A stretch of DNA of 64,000 nt from Devosia marina (GCF_009758415.1 NZ_WQRF01000003.1:310001-374000), one strand, 5' to 3'; positions 18,285 to 27,275 are shown, counted from the stretch's first letter. Program-made: numbers and translations. Notes: generated by a model from the letters alone, not told the origin.

Positions 18285-19079
18285 ATGGCCCGTTCCGCCC
18301 TCCTCAACGTCATGGTCAGCGCCGCCATTAAGGCCGGCAAGTCGCTGGCGCGCGATTTCAACGAGGTCGAGAACCTGCAGGTCTCCCGCAAAGGGCCAGC
18401 CGATTTTGTCTCCAAGGCCGATCTGCGCGCCGAACAGATCGTCTATGACGAGCTGCGCAAGGCTCGACCCACCTACGCCTTCCTCATGGAAGAAGGCGGC
18501 GAGGTGGCCGGCACCGATGGGCAGCACACCTGGATCATCGATCCGCTCGATGGCACCACCAATTTCCTGCACTCCATTCCCCTGTTCGCGGTCGCCATTG
18601 CCCTGCAGCGCGGCGAGGAGATCGTTGCCTCGGTGATCTACAATCCGATCATGGACGAGCTCTACACCGCCGAAAGGGGCGGCGGCGCCTGGCTCGCCGA
18701 CACCAAGCGCCTGCGCGTGGCCGGGCGCCGGCATCTGTCCGATGCCGTGGTAACCACCGGCATCAAGACACAGGGCACGAGCAACGACACATTGCAGCTC
18801 CGCCAGCTCGCCCAGATCAATCCGGCCGTCGCCGGCATCCGCCGCTCCGGCTCGATCGCGGTCGACATGGCCTGGCTCGCCTCCGGCCGCTTCGATGCGC
18901 TATGGGAAGCAGGCCTCAAGCCCTGGGACGTCGCGCCGGGTCTGCTGATGGTCAAGGAAGCCGGCGGCCTCGTCACCGATTTCGCCGGCCAACCCGGATC
19001 GGTCTGGAACGGCCAGATCGTGGCCGGTAACGAGACGCTGCAGGGTGCCTTGCTAAAATCCCTGCGCACGATCCAGTAG
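18285..19079 (+). CDS. inositol monophosphatase family protein
   Basis: A 264-residue SuhB-like phosphatase. Metal ligands are visible as Glu70 in MEEGG and Asp86/Asp89 in WIIDPLDGTTNF, plus the C-terminal LKPWDVAPG motif. The likely reaction is hydrolysis of inositol-1-phosphate or a related phosphomonoester; SuhB in enterobacteria also has an RNA-processing or antitermination role. It is preceded by 132 bp without clear signals and followed by a hairpin at 19138. Confidence 0.92.
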   Translation: MARSALLNVMVSAAIKAGKSLARDFNEVENLQVSRKGPADFVSKADLRAEQIVYDELRKARPTYAFLMEEGGEVAGTDGQHTWIIDPLDGTTNFLHSIPLFAVAIALQRGEEIVASVIYNPIMDELYTAERGGGAWLADTKRLRVAGRRHLSDAVVTTGIKTQGTSNDTLQLRQLAQINPAVAGIRRSGSIAVDMAWLASGRFDALWEAGLKPWDVAPGLLMVKEAGGLVTDFAGQPGSVWNGQIVAGNETLQGALLKSLRTIQ

Positions 19080-19137
19080 CGCTGCCGCATTCCTGTCATT
19101 CCGCACCGTTAACCTTTTTAATTGTCACGCCTTTCTA

Positions 19138-19161
19138 CCGCCTCTAGACTCAGAGGCGGTT
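19138..19161 (+). terminator. hairpin between phosphatase and stator-like genes
   Basis: CCGCCTCT and AGAGGCGG arms flank the loop AGACTC, then TTGATTT. It could be a weak terminator or part of the next gene's leader. Confidence 0.5.
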
Positions 19162-19195
19162 GATTTGCGCGCGCGAGGGGCAAGGTTCGGGACAG

Positions 19196-20191
19196 ATGAC
19201 GCAGACTTACGACCCCTATCACCTCGCCAGCCCGACCGTTTACCTGGTCAAAATCGTGATCTTTCTGGTGCTGGTGGGGCTGGTCGCCGCCATCCTGGCC
19301 GCCAACATCGTTTCGTTCTTTTGGGCCAACCCGTTCATCAACTCGATGATCTTCTTTGCCCTGTTCATCGGCATCTTCCTCAGCTTCCGGCAGATATTCC
19401 GACTCTTCCCAGAGGTGAAATGGGTCAATTCCCTACAGGATGGCGACGCCAGTTCGGCTCGCCCCCCCGTGCTGCTGGCGCCGGTCGCCGGCATTCTGCG
19501 CGAGAGGATCGGCGAAGCCATCATCACTCCGGCCTCGATGCGGTCCATTCTAGATTCAGTGGGCAACCGGCTGGACGAGGCCAAGGACACCTCGCGCTAT
19601 CTAACGGGCCTGCTGGTTTTCCTGGGCCTGATGGGCACGTTTTATGGCCTGCTCGAAACCGTAAGCTCGGTCGCCGGCGTGATTAATGCGCTCGATGTCA
19701 CCTCGGCCGATAGCGCCGCCCTGTTCGCCAATCTCAAGGAAGGCCTTGCCGCGCCGCTGGGCGGCATGGGCACGGCCTTTTCGTCCTCGCTGTTCGGCCT
19801 CGCCGGATCGCTAATCCTGGGCTTCCTCGACCTGCAGACCAGCCAGGCACAGAATGCCTTCTATACCGATCTTGAGGACTGGATGACCTCGATGACCGAG
19901 CTGGATCACCCCGTCACCGCCATGCAGGCCAATTCCATGGGCGTTGCTGGCGCTGACATGCAGGCCATGATCGAGCGCATGGGCGCCAACATGCAGAACC
20001 AGAATTCTTCGCAGAACGCGATTCGCGCCATGGCCGAACTGGCCCGCGGCATCGATGGACTGGTCAAGCATATCCGCACCGAGCAGGAGGATTTGCGCCG
20101 CTACATCACCGAGCAGGGCGAAACCAACCAGAAACTGCGCGACTTGATCCAGGCCATGCTCGACGAAGCCGACAACGAGCGCCGGAACTAG
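19196..20191 (+). CDS. MotA/TolQ/ExbB-type proton channel subunit
   Basis: A 331-residue membrane protein. Start MTQTYDPYHLASP is preferred over an upstream in-frame TTG. Four membrane helices are predicted, at about 14-42, 46-64, 133-154 and 180-206; LLVFLGLMGTFYGLLETV and GGMGTAFSSSLFGLAGSLILG correspond to the pore-lining helices of MotA/TolQ/ExbB. A helical tail of about 100 residues follows. It lies 2 bp from an OmpA-like partner, the standard two-gene layout of stator units. It is not the flagellar MotA by length or loop structure; the driven process is unknown. Confidence 0.8.
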   Translation: MTQTYDPYHLASPTVYLVKIVIFLVLVGLVAAILAANIVSFFWANPFINSMIFFALFIGIFLSFRQIFRLFPEVKWVNSLQDGDASSARPPVLLAPVAGILRERIGEAIITPASMRSILDSVGNRLDEAKDTSRYLTGLLVFLGLMGTFYGLLETVSSVAGVINALDVTSADSAALFANLKEGLAAPLGGMGTAFSSSLFGLAGSLILGFLDLQTSQAQNAFYTDLEDWMTSMTELDHPVTAMQANSMGVAGADMQAMIERMGANMQNQNSSQNAIRAMAELARGIDGLVKHIRTEQEDLRRYITEQGETNQKLRDLIQAMLDEADNERRN

Positions 20192-20193
20192 CC

Positions 20194-21219
20194 ATGCCCG
20201 CCGCGCGTGCCCGCCGCAGACAGGAAGCCAATTACTGGCCCGGCTTTGTCGATGCGCTTTCGAGCCTGCTGCTCGTCATTATCTTCATGCTGTCCCTGTT
20301 CATGCTGACCCAGTTTTTCCTCGGCCAGGAAATCCAGGGACGCGACACGGCCCTGGCCCGGCTCAACAGCCAGATTGCCGAGCTGACCGAATTGCTGCAG
20401 CTCGAACGGGCCAATTCCGACGACCTCAACGCCCAATTGGCGACGCTGACCGCAACCTTGGCCGGCGCCCAATCGGAAAACGAGGCCCTGTCCGACCAGC
20501 TTGCCGGCATCGGCGCGGGCCTCGGGGATCGCGACGACACCATCGCGGCGCTGGAATCGGACCTGCTGCAGGCCGAACAACTCTCCGATGAGGCCAATGC
20601 CCAGGTGGCCCTGCTCAACCAGCAATTGGCGGCGCTGCGGACCCAGATCGGCGCGCTCGAAGCTGCCCTCGAAGCCTCCGAGGCCCGGGACGCGCAATCG
20701 CGCACCCAGATTGCCGACCTTGGCCGCCGGCTTAACCTGGCACTGGCCCAGCGCGTGCAGGACCTGACCCGCTATCGCTCCGATTTCTTCGGCCGCCTGC
20801 GCGAAATTCTCGAAGGCCGCGCCGACGTCACCGTGGTCGGCGACCGCTTTGTCTTCCAGTCCGAGGTGCTGTTCGACGCCGGACAGGCGGAAGTCAATCC
20901 GGCGGCCCTGCCCCAGCTGGATTCGCTGGCCGATGCCATCTTGCAGCTTGAAACCGAGATCCCCCCCGACATCAATTGGGTGCTGCGCATTGACGGCCAC
21001 ACCGATAGCCGCCCGATTTCAAATGCCCGCTTCCCCTCCAACTGGGAGCTGTCGGCAGCCCGCGCTATCTCGGTGGCGCAATATCTGGTCACCCAGGGCG
21101 TGTCGCCCAACCGGCTGGTCGCGGCCGGCTTTGGCGAGTTCACCCCTCTGGACCCGGCCGAAACCGAAGAGGCCTATCGCCGCAACCGCCGTATCGAATT
21201 CAAGCTGACCGAGGGCTAG
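20194..21219 (+). CDS. MotB-like protein with coiled coil and OmpA domain
   Basis: A 341-residue protein: a short basic N-terminus, one membrane helix (about 17-44) beginning YWPGFVDALSS with Asp20 in the position of the MotB proton-binding aspartate, a long coiled coil (about 48-190), and an OmpA-like peptidoglycan-binding domain (about 205-340, IDGHTDSRPIS and NRRIEFKLTEG). With the preceding MotA-like gene it should form a cell-wall-anchored, proton-driven unit. Such pairs are seen in Hyphomicrobiales genomes, but I know of no assigned function. It precedes the pal/cpoB cluster by 635 bp. Confidence 0.82.
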   Translation: MPAARARRRQEANYWPGFVDALSSLLLVIIFMLSLFMLTQFFLGQEIQGRDTALARLNSQIAELTELLQLERANSDDLNAQLATLTATLAGAQSENEALSDQLAGIGAGLGDRDDTIAALESDLLQAEQLSDEANAQVALLNQQLAALRTQIGALEAALEASEARDAQSRTQIADLGRRLNLALAQRVQDLTRYRSDFFGRLREILEGRADVTVVGDRFVFQSEVLFDAGQAEVNPAALPQLDSLADAILQLETEIPPDINWVLRIDGHTDSRPISNARFPSNWELSAARAISVAQYLVTQGVSPNRLVAAGFGEFTPLDPAETEEAYRRNRRIEFKLTEG

Positions 21220-21287
21220 AGACGCAGCGTGCGCAAAAGCGCGCCGCCCGGCCAGAACGGCGTCGCGGTTATGCGGTAGAGAGCGGT

Positions 21288-21591
21288 GTCCCGCGACGGC
21301 TTTCGTCCCTGAAACTAAAAACTGAGACGAAAGCCGTCTCGGGAACGCCGGGTTTTCTCGATAGGAGATAACTTGGAAGGCTGTCCGGCGCGACCGCCCT
21401 CAGGCACTCGCTTTCAACTATCGGCTGTGACCGATAGCAGGCACGAACTCTCACCGACCGACCCCCAGACCGCGGCTGCACGCGACTGCCCCACGCCCGG
21501 CTGTCCCTCCCGCCACTGGTCGCTGCAGGCCGCCCTGACGCGAGAGGAATAGTGAGAGTATGCGGGAGAATTTGGACCCGGAGATAAGAAA
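21288..21591 (-). ncRNA. putative structured small RNA, family copy 2
   Basis: Reverse-oriented homologue of 12546-12780. On the minus strand it has the 5' segment ending TTCTCCCGCATACTC (about 21556-21591), a hairpin with CCTCTCGC and GCGGGAGG arms and the GGCGG-CTGCAGCGA-CAGT core (21506-21547), a non-conserved middle, the GAGAAAACCCGG block (21348-21359), and a terminator. Stem differences between copies keep pairing (C-G against U-G). It occupies about half of the 635-bp gap between the MotB-like gene and pal, antisense to both; the remaining 21220-21287 and 21592-21854 show no gene. Confidence 0.6.
21315..21340 (-). terminator. intrinsic terminator of small-RNA copy 2
   Basis: On the minus strand GAGACG, loop GCTTT, CGTCTC, then AGTTTTTAG. 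As in copy 1, an outer inverted repeat (about 20 bp arms at 21293-21308 and 21325-21343) encloses it. Confidence 0.75.
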
Positions 21592-21854
21592 CTTGGTTGA
21601 GCCGTTCTTTCATCGGCACTTGAAGGGGCGAAGATAAGCCAGCACAGGGCCCCACAAGATCACGGGCTGCTCTTAACCCTATCTCCCGATCCCCTCTTCC
21701 CTGTTGCGCCACGGCAACGTCACAAAAAAGCCAGGATTTCCGCCACATCCGCGCCCCATTAGGCAGGGATTAACCACTCTGGCACACCCGGTTTTAAGAA
21801 TAAGCGCGGTAAATGCTGTCCTTAAGATTGAAGCCTTTCCCTCAGGAGCCTCAC

Positions 21855-22349
21855 GTGGTCATCCCCGCACCCATCAATTCCGCCCTGCGCGCTGCAGCCA
21901 TGCTGCTGTTCGTTGTGGTCATCGCCGCCTGTTCGCGCAGCGCCACCGACAATGTTGGCTTGACCGGCGTCGGCAATACCGGGGCCGGCGCTCCGGGCAG
22001 CCAGCAGGAATTCATTGTCACCGTCGGTGACCGCGTCTTCTTTGAAACCGACTCCAGCTCGCTGACCAGCGAAGCCATGGCCACGCTCGACAAGCAAGCC
22101 CAGTGGCTCAACCAATACGCCAATTACCGCATCATGATCGAAGGCCATGCCGACGAACGCGGCACGCGCGAATACAATATTGCCCTGGGCGCCCGCCGCG
22201 CGTCTGTGGTGGTGAACTATCTGGTCAGCCGCGGCGTCAACGCCCAGCGCATCACCAGCCAGTCCTTCGGCAAGGAACGCCCGGTGGCGATCTGTAACGA
22301 CATCTCCTGCTGGAGCCAGAACCGCCGCGCGGTCACTGTCGTCCAATAG
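21855..22349 (+). CDS. pal: peptidoglycan-associated lipoprotein Pal
   Basis: A 164-residue outer-membrane lipoprotein of the Tol-Pal system that links the outer membrane to peptidoglycan during constriction. The GTG start at 21855 is preferred because CAGGAG lies just upstream and it gives a normal signal peptide ending in the lipobox-like IAAC. The OmpA domain contains FFETDSSSLTSEA, EGHADERGTREYNIALGARRA and the C-terminal NRRAVTVVQ. Usual neighbour tolB is not upstream; cpoB follows after a terminator. Confidence 0.93.
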   Translation: MVIPAPINSALRAAAMLLFVVVIAACSRSATDNVGLTGVGNTGAGAPGSQQEFIVTVGDRVFFETDSSSLTSEAMATLDKQAQWLNQYANYRIMIEGHADERGTREYNIALGARRASVVVNYLVSRGVNAQRITSQSFGKERPVAICNDISCWSQNRRAVTVVQ

Positions 22350-22380
22350 GCATCCGATCCAGTGAAAGCTGGAGGCAAGA

Positions 22381-22418
22381 GCGCCCGGAACCAGAAAATG
22401 GTCCGGGCGCTTTCTTTT
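22381..22418 (+). terminator. terminator after pal
   Basis: GCGCCCGGAACC (22381-22392) pairs with GGTCCGGGCGC (22400-22410) and is followed by TTTCTTTT, so cpoB either has its own promoter or relies on read-through. Confidence 0.85.
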
Positions 22419-22492
22419 GACCAAAATTGCTCTTTATCCGCGGACGCAGAATCCCCATCTTGGCCAGCACTGGCAGCATTTCGGAGGCAGGC

Positions 22493-23512
22493 GTGACGCT
22501 TAGGAATTTCAGGAAACTTGGCCGCGCGGCGCTGTGTGCGCTCGGCCTCGGACTTTGCGCCCCGGCGGCGCAGGCCCAGACCGTGCTGCCACCGGGCGAA
22601 TTGAGCGGCCTCAGCTTCAGCAATGACGGCGGCCGCATTCTGGTCGCCCAGGCCGATAATGCCCAGCTCATGGTGCGCATCCAGCAGCTTGAAGAGCAGA
22701 TCCGTGTGCTCAATGGCCAGATCGAAGGCCTGACCTTCCAGCTCACCCAATTGCAGGAAATCCTAAACCGCTTTCAGGAAGACGCCGAATTCCGCTTCCA
22801 GGCTCTGGAAGGCGGTGGCCCGGGAAACGGTGACGCGGCAACACCAGCGGGCGGCGCAACGCAGCCCCAGGCGTTGCCGCAAGACCCGGCAGTCAATGAA
22901 ACCGACGTGCCCCTGACCGACATTCCCGAGCAGGGCGTGCAGCCACTGCCCGGTGAAATCGAATTCGACCCCACCTTTGACGATGGCAGTGCGCCCATGG
23001 ACGATCTGGGTCAATCGGGCGACCCCTTGGTTGGCACCGGCCAGGCTGGCGGCATCGACCTGATCACCGGCGAGCCGCTTAATTTGAGCTATGACCCGAC
23101 CGCCAATCAGACCGGCAATCCGGACGCGGACGCCCAGTTCCGGGCCGGCTATGAAGCGCTGCTGGCCGGCGACTACGCCTTTGCCGAGCAGCAATTCGGC
23201 CAGTTCATCGAACTCTATCCAAACAATCCGCAGGTGGTGGATGCCGGCAATTGGCTGGGCGAAGCCATGCTGGCGCGATCCGCCTATGCCGAGGCCGCCG
23301 ATGTGCTGGTGGACGCCTATCAACAGGACCCCGATCACGAACGCGCTCCAGACATTCTGCTCAAGCTGGGCGTTTCGCTGGCCGGCGTGGGCGAGCGGGA
23401 AACTGCCTGCCGCACCTTTGACGAAGTCTCGACCCGTTACCCCAATACCATACCGGCCTTTCAGGCCCGTCTTGCCGAGGAAAAGGCAAAGGCCGAATGT
23501 CCACCGGCCTGA
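22493..23512 (+). CDS. cpoB: Tol-Pal system coordinator CpoB (YbgF)
   Basis: A 339-residue periplasmic protein. The GTG start at 22493, with GGAGG six bases upstream, gives a clean signal peptide (LGLCAPAAQAQ). Residues about 45-95 form the YbgF trimerising coiled coil (QLMVRIQQLEEQIRVLNGQIEGLTFQ). A low-complexity acidic linker follows, then three TPR units near 215-335 (FRAGYEALLAGDYAFAEQQFGQFIELYP). CpoB coordinates peptidoglycan synthesis with Tol-Pal constriction. It overlaps tilS by 16 bp. Confidence 0.92.
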   Translation: MTLRNFRKLGRAALCALGLGLCAPAAQAQTVLPPGELSGLSFSNDGGRILVAQADNAQLMVRIQQLEEQIRVLNGQIEGLTFQLTQLQEILNRFQEDAEFRFQALEGGGPGNGDAATPAGGATQPQALPQDPAVNETDVPLTDIPEQGVQPLPGEIEFDPTFDDGSAPMDDLGQSGDPLVGTGQAGGIDLITGEPLNLSYDPTANQTGNPDADAQFRAGYEALLAGDYAFAEQQFGQFIELYPNNPQVVDAGNWLGEAMLARSAYAEAADVLVDAYQQDPDHERAPDILLKLGVSLAGVGERETACRTFDEVSTRYPNTIPAFQARLAEEKAKAECPPA

Positions 23513-24771
23513 CACCCGATCTGGGTGATCCGGAAGTTCTGGCGCGCCTGTTCGCGCCGGCGGCAGATCAGGCAGCAATCGGGCTTGCCGTCTCCGGCGG
23601 GCCCGACAGCCTTGCCCTGATGTTGCTGGCCCGGCGCTGGGCCAGCGCGCTCGATTCACCGCCCCGTCTGATCGTCTATAGCCTCGATCATGGCCTGCGC
23701 CCCGAAGCGGCTGGCGAAGTGCAGATGGTGTTGCGCGAGGCCGAAAAGCTGGGGCTGGCCGCTCGCGGTCTGAACTGGACCGGCGAGAAGCCCGAGACAG
23801 GAGTGCAGGAAGCCGCCCGGCAGGCGCGCTACCGCATTATCGGCGAGGCCATGCAGGCCGATGGTGCTGGCCTGCTGCTCACCGCCCATCATCGCGCCGA
23901 CCAGGCCGAAACAGTGCTGATGCGCCTGGCCCATGGCAGCGGCATTGAAGGCCTCAAGGGCATGAATGCGCTGAGCCAGGTCGAGGGTGTCGCCGTGTTC
24001 CGCCCCTTGCTCGATGTCGAGCCGGCCAGCATGGCGCTGATTGTCGAGCAGGCCGGACTTGATCCGGTGACTGACCCATCAAATGGCGACCTTTCCTATG
24101 AACGGGTCCGCTGGCGCAGGCGCCTGCCTCTGCTGGCCGAAGATGGGCTGGACAGCGCCACCCTCGCCCGTTTTGCCACCCGCATGGCCGAGGCCGACCT
24201 GGCTCTGACCCAGATGGCCGACGCCGCCTTTGTCGAGCTGGTGACGCTGGACGGCTTTGGCGCGGCCAGCATGCCACAGGCCGCTTTTCATGCCCTCAGC
24301 CCCGCCATTGGCCGGCGCGTGCTGGCGCGCACGCTCAACATTGTCGGCGGGCGGCAGAAGCCGCGAGCGCTGGGCCAGATCGAAAAACTCTACGACCAGA
24401 TCGCCTTGGGAGATTTGCCGCGTGCCACAACGCTTCTGGGCGCCGTGGTAAGGCTCAAGGGGCAGAAGCTGACGATATCCCGCGAGCCCGGCCGCGCGCT
24501 GCCCGAGGCCTGTGTCCTGGGACCACACCAAAAACTGGTCTGGGATCAGCGCTTTCTGATCACCAATCTTTCGGACGCGAGCGGCCTGATGGCTGGCGCC
24601 ACCGATTTCATGCCGCGCCATCGCCTGGAGCATTTCCTCGGTTTCAAAGTGACCACGCCTGCCGAAGCCATCCGAACCGCGCCGCTGGTGCGTGATGCCG
24701 AAGGCGAGATCTTGTCCCTTGGCGGCTGGTCATTTGACGATCGGATCAGCGTGGAATTGCTGGTCGACTAA
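23497..24771 (+). CDS. tilS: tRNA(Ile)-lysidine synthase
   Basis: A 424-residue ATP-dependent enzyme that converts C34 of tRNA-Ile2(CAU) to lysidine, switching its identity from Met to Ile. The PP-loop SGGPDS (residues 33-38) is intact, with the family HHRADQAETVLMRL segment at about 130-144. It follows cpoB with a 16-bp overlap, the common alphaproteobacterial order pal-cpoB-tilS, but ftsH, the usual next gene, is absent; an oppositely oriented sigma/anti-sigma pair comes instead. Confidence 0.93.
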   Translation: MSTGLTPDLGDPEVLARLFAPAADQAAIGLAVSGGPDSLALMLLARRWASALDSPPRLIVYSLDHGLRPEAAGEVQMVLREAEKLGLAARGLNWTGEKPETGVQEAARQARYRIIGEAMQADGAGLLLTAHHRADQAETVLMRLAHGSGIEGLKGMNALSQVEGVAVFRPLLDVEPASMALIVEQAGLDPVTDPSNGDLSYERVRWRRRLPLLAEDGLDSATLARFATRMAEADLALTQMADAAFVELVTLDGFGAASMPQAAFHALSPAIGRRVLARTLNIVGGRQKPRALGQIEKLYDQIALGDLPRATTLLGAVVRLKGQKLTISREPGRALPEACVLGPHQKLVWDQRFLITNLSDASGLMAGATDFMPRHRLEHFLGFKVTTPAEAIRTAPLVRDAEGEILSLGGWSFDDRISVELLVD

Positions 24772-24876
24772 TCCCCAAGGCTGGGCTCCGTCTTCCCCTC
24801 TCCCCTCCAGGGGGGAACAATAGCGTCAGGAGAGAAAGGATGGACGGCCACCACCATCTCTCAAAACAGGACGGCC

Positions 24877-25587
24877 TCAGATCTGGCGCACTTCGCCCAG
24901 GGCTACGACCGGACCGGTCGCCTTACCTTCCGGCGAACCACCCTTGGGTTCCAGCGTAATGGCGAGCACCGAGCCCTCGCCCCATCCGGCCTGTACTTCG
25001 TCACTCAGTTCCACCACCGAGCGCTCATTGACCGGAATGACGCCCATGGAAATAGGGTCGCGCTCGTCCTGAATCGCCCAGAGCTCCAGATCGCGATCTG
25101 TCGGAACCTCGCCGGAGAGCGCGGTCAACCGCACCGCACCAGCGCCATCGTAAAGGGCCAGGAAGCGAACATCGCTCCCTTCGGCCTCAAGCGCCGCGAC
25201 AAGCTGTGTGGTGAGCGTCGTGACGCTGGGGGCCGGTTGCATCAGATTGAAGCCGATCGCCGCGACGGCGACCGCCAGGGCGCCTGCAGTGATGCCGCGC
25301 CAGAGCGCCAGGCTATTCCAGATCGAGGCCTTTTGTGCATGCCCGAACAGCCGCGTCTCGACCCGGTCAAGTACATGGGCCGGGGCTGCCACCTCGGCAA
25401 ATTCATCGTCGAGAGCCGCAAAGCGGGCGGCCCAGAAATCGCGCTCCGCCTGCAAGGCCGGATTGGACGCGATCAGTGCTTCCACCCGCGCATGTTCGGC
25501 TGGTCCCAACAGGCCCAGGACATATTCAGCCACCAGCGCGCCGCGCCCGCCACCGCCACCGCCAGTGCTGTCCTGTTCTTCGCTCAT
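24877..25587 (-). CDS. RskA-like anti-sigma factor
   Basis: A 236-residue membrane protein. Residues 1-85 form a helical sigma-binding region (ALVAEYVLGLLGPAEHARVEAL), one membrane helix lies near 100-118 (ITAGALAVAVAAIGFNL), and the C-terminal 115 residues are a periplasmic RskA-type domain (LELWAIQDERDPISMGVIP). The ATG at 25587 overlaps the sigma-factor stop by ATGA, so MSEEQ is preferred over the in-frame ATG 12 bp upstream. It should sequester the adjacent ECF sigma factor; the inducing signal is unknown. Confidence 0.88.
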   Translation of the reverse strand: MSEEQDSTGGGGGGRGALVAEYVLGLLGPAEHARVEALIASNPALQAERDFWAARFAALDDEFAEVAAPAHVLDRVETRLFGHAQKASIWNSLALWRGITAGALAVAVAAIGFNLMQPAPSVTTLTTQLVAALEAEGSDVRFLALYDGAGAVRLTALSGEVPTDRDLELWAIQDERDPISMGVIPVNERSVVELSDEVQAGWGEGSVLAITLEPKGGSPEGKATGPVVALGEVRQI

Positions 25588-26135
25588 GCCGTCAGACACT
25601 CTCTCAGTTTGATCAGGCTGCGCCGCAGCCAGGTTCGCATCGTATTGAGCGGCACGGAAAAGCGCTGTGCCAGCTCGTCATAACTATAGCCGTCCAGATA
25701 CGCGCCGCGTACTGCGTCAGCTCTATCGGCATCCAGCTCGGCAAGGCACGCTTCAATACGCGCCCCCTCCTGGCTCGACTGCGTCAACCGCTCAGGACTT
25801 GGCCCAGTATCGGCAATTTCCATCGCCGTATCCAGATCATCGCCAGCCGGGCGCCTGGCCCGCACCATGTCGAGCGCGTGATTGCGCGCGATGGCCACCA
25901 GCCAGCTTATTGGCGAATATTGCCCCGCGACATAGCGATCCGAACGTTGCCAGACCTTGATATAGACCTCCTGAATGGCCTCTTCGGCCTCGGCCCTGTT
26001 TCTCAAGATACGCAACACCACGCCGAACAGTTTCGCGCTTGTACGTTGATAGAGTGTGCGAAATGCTTTCCTGTCGCGGAGCGAACAACGCGCGATAAGG
26101 TCCGCAATCTCGGCGGTTCCCGATTGATTTGGCAT
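25584..26135 (-). CDS. ECF-family RNA polymerase sigma factor
   Basis: A 183-residue sigma factor with region 2 at about 20-90 (FRTLYQRTSAKLFGVVLRIL...AIQEVYIKVWQ) and region 4 at about 125-178 (YLDGYSYDELAQRFSVPLNTMRTWLRRSLIKL). The MPNQSGTAEI start is chosen because upstream codons overlap a probable promoter. It is coupled to an RskA-like anti-sigma factor, the classic SigK/RskA arrangement. Target genes cannot be deduced except a possible self-promoter at 26187-26212. Confidence 0.92.
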   Translation of the reverse strand: MPNQSGTAEIADLIARCSLRDRKAFRTLYQRTSAKLFGVVLRILRNRAEAEEAIQEVYIKVWQRSDRYVAGQYSPISWLVAIARNHALDMVRARRPAGDDLDTAMEIADTGPSPERLTQSSQEGARIEACLAELDADRADAVRGAYLDGYSYDELAQRFSVPLNTMRTWLRRSLIKLRECLTA

Positions 26136-26186
26136 GGGCTTGGGCCCTCCCCGTCCATAAGGCCGTGCCGCGGCCTGTATCTGAGG

Positions 26187-26212
26187 AACGTGGCCAATGA
26201 ATAAATGGATCA
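26187..26212 (-). promoter_or_regulatory. possible ECF autoregulatory promoter
   Basis: On the minus strand TGATCC is followed after 16 bp by CGTT, resembling ECF-type -35/-10 spacing. It would start transcription about 45 nt before the sigma-factor ATG. One occurrence only, so tentative. Confidence 0.4.
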
Positions 26213-26312
26213 CTGCTCTTCAAAAAAGCTGGGCAATGGCGTTTCATAGCACAGCAAAATGAAATAGACCCTTCACCCTGATGAAGGCCACGCCAGGGAG
26301 CTGCCCGCCACC

Positions 26313-27215
26313 ATGACCGATCAAGCCTCCGACACCGACCGGTTCAGCCACGATGCCGGCATTCTTGCCCAGGCCCTTCCCTATATGCAGCGCTATGAGG
26401 GCAAGACGGTGGTGGTCAAATATGGCGGCCATGCCATGGGCGATCTCAAGCTCGGCCAGGCTTTCGCCCGCGACATCGCCCTGCTCAAGCAGTCCAAGGT
26501 CAATCCGATCGTGGTGCATGGCGGCGGCCCGCAGATTGCCTTGATGCTCAAGAATTTGGGTATCGAATCCAAATTCGAAGGCGGGCTGCGCGTCACCGAC
26601 GCCCGGACCATGGAAGTGGTCGAGATGGTGCTGGCCGGCTCGATCAACAAGGAAATCGTCGCCCTGATTAATGCCGAGGGCGAATGGGCCATTGGCCTGT
26701 GCGGCAAGGACGGTAATATGGTCTTTGCCAAAAAGGCCGAAAAGACCATCAAGGATCCCGGCTCCAATATCGAGCGCGTGCTCGATCTCGGCTTTGTCGG
26801 CGAGCCCATCGAAGTCGACCGCACCTTGCTGGATCTGCTGGCCCGCTCCGAGCTGATCCCGGTGATCGCCCCTGTCGCGCCCGGCCGCGATGGCAACACC
26901 TACAATATCAATGCCGATACCTTTGCCGGTGCCATTGCCGGTTCGCTCGGCGCCAAGCGCCTCTTGTTCCTCACCGACGTGCCCGGCGTGCTCGACAAGG
27001 ACGGCAAGCTGATCCCCGAATTGACCGTGCGCGACGCCAAGGCGCTGATCGCCGACGGCACCATCTCGGGCGGCATGATCCCCAAGGTGGAGACCTGCCT
27101 GGAGGCGCTCGACAATGGCGTCGAGGGCGTCGTCATTCTCAATGGCAAGCAGCCCCATGTGGTGCTGGTGGAGCTGTTCACCGAATTCGGTGCCGGAACG
27201 CTGATCGTCCGCTAG
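26313..27215 (+). CDS. argB: acetylglutamate kinase
   Basis: A 300-residue enzyme phosphorylating N-acetylglutamate, the second step of arginine synthesis. [10 protein letters not shown] (phosphate-binding lysine), VHGGGPQI and the C-terminal [19 protein letters not shown] are intact. The N-terminal extension before the kinase core (about 20 residues) is typical of arginine-inhibited hexameric ArgB. It stands alone here, without engB or other arg genes. Confidence 0.96.
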   Translation: MTDQASDTDRFSHDAGILAQALPYMQRYEGKTVVVKYGGHAMGDLKLGQAFARDIALLKQSKVNPIVVHGGGPQIALMLKNLGIESKFEGGLRVTDARTMEVVEMVLAGSINKEIVALINAEGEWAIGLCGKDGNMVFAKKAEKTIKDPGSNIERVLDLGFVGEPIEVDRTLLDLLARSELIPVIAPVAPGRDGNTYNINADTFAGAIAGSLGAKRLLFLTDVPGVLDKDGKLIPELTVRDAKALIADGTISGGMIPKVETCLEALDNGVEGVVILNGKQPHVVLVELFTEFGAGTLIVR

Positions 27216-27275
27216 CGCGTGAAAAAAGGTAAACTGTTTCCAAAGCCTGCCTGCGAACGCAAAGCAGTGGCTCCA

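Noticed and set aside
19196..21219. Zorya-type (ZorAB) anti-phage system
   Set aside because: The MotA/MotB-like pair fits superficially, but no ZorC, ZorD or ZorE-like helicase/nuclease genes are adjacent; neighbours are housekeeping envelope genes.
24790..24840. CCCCTCTCCCCTCCAGGGGGG as a terminator of tilS
   Set aside because: Arms are imperfect and no T-run follows; more likely a degenerate short intergenic repeat, too weak to list as a feature.
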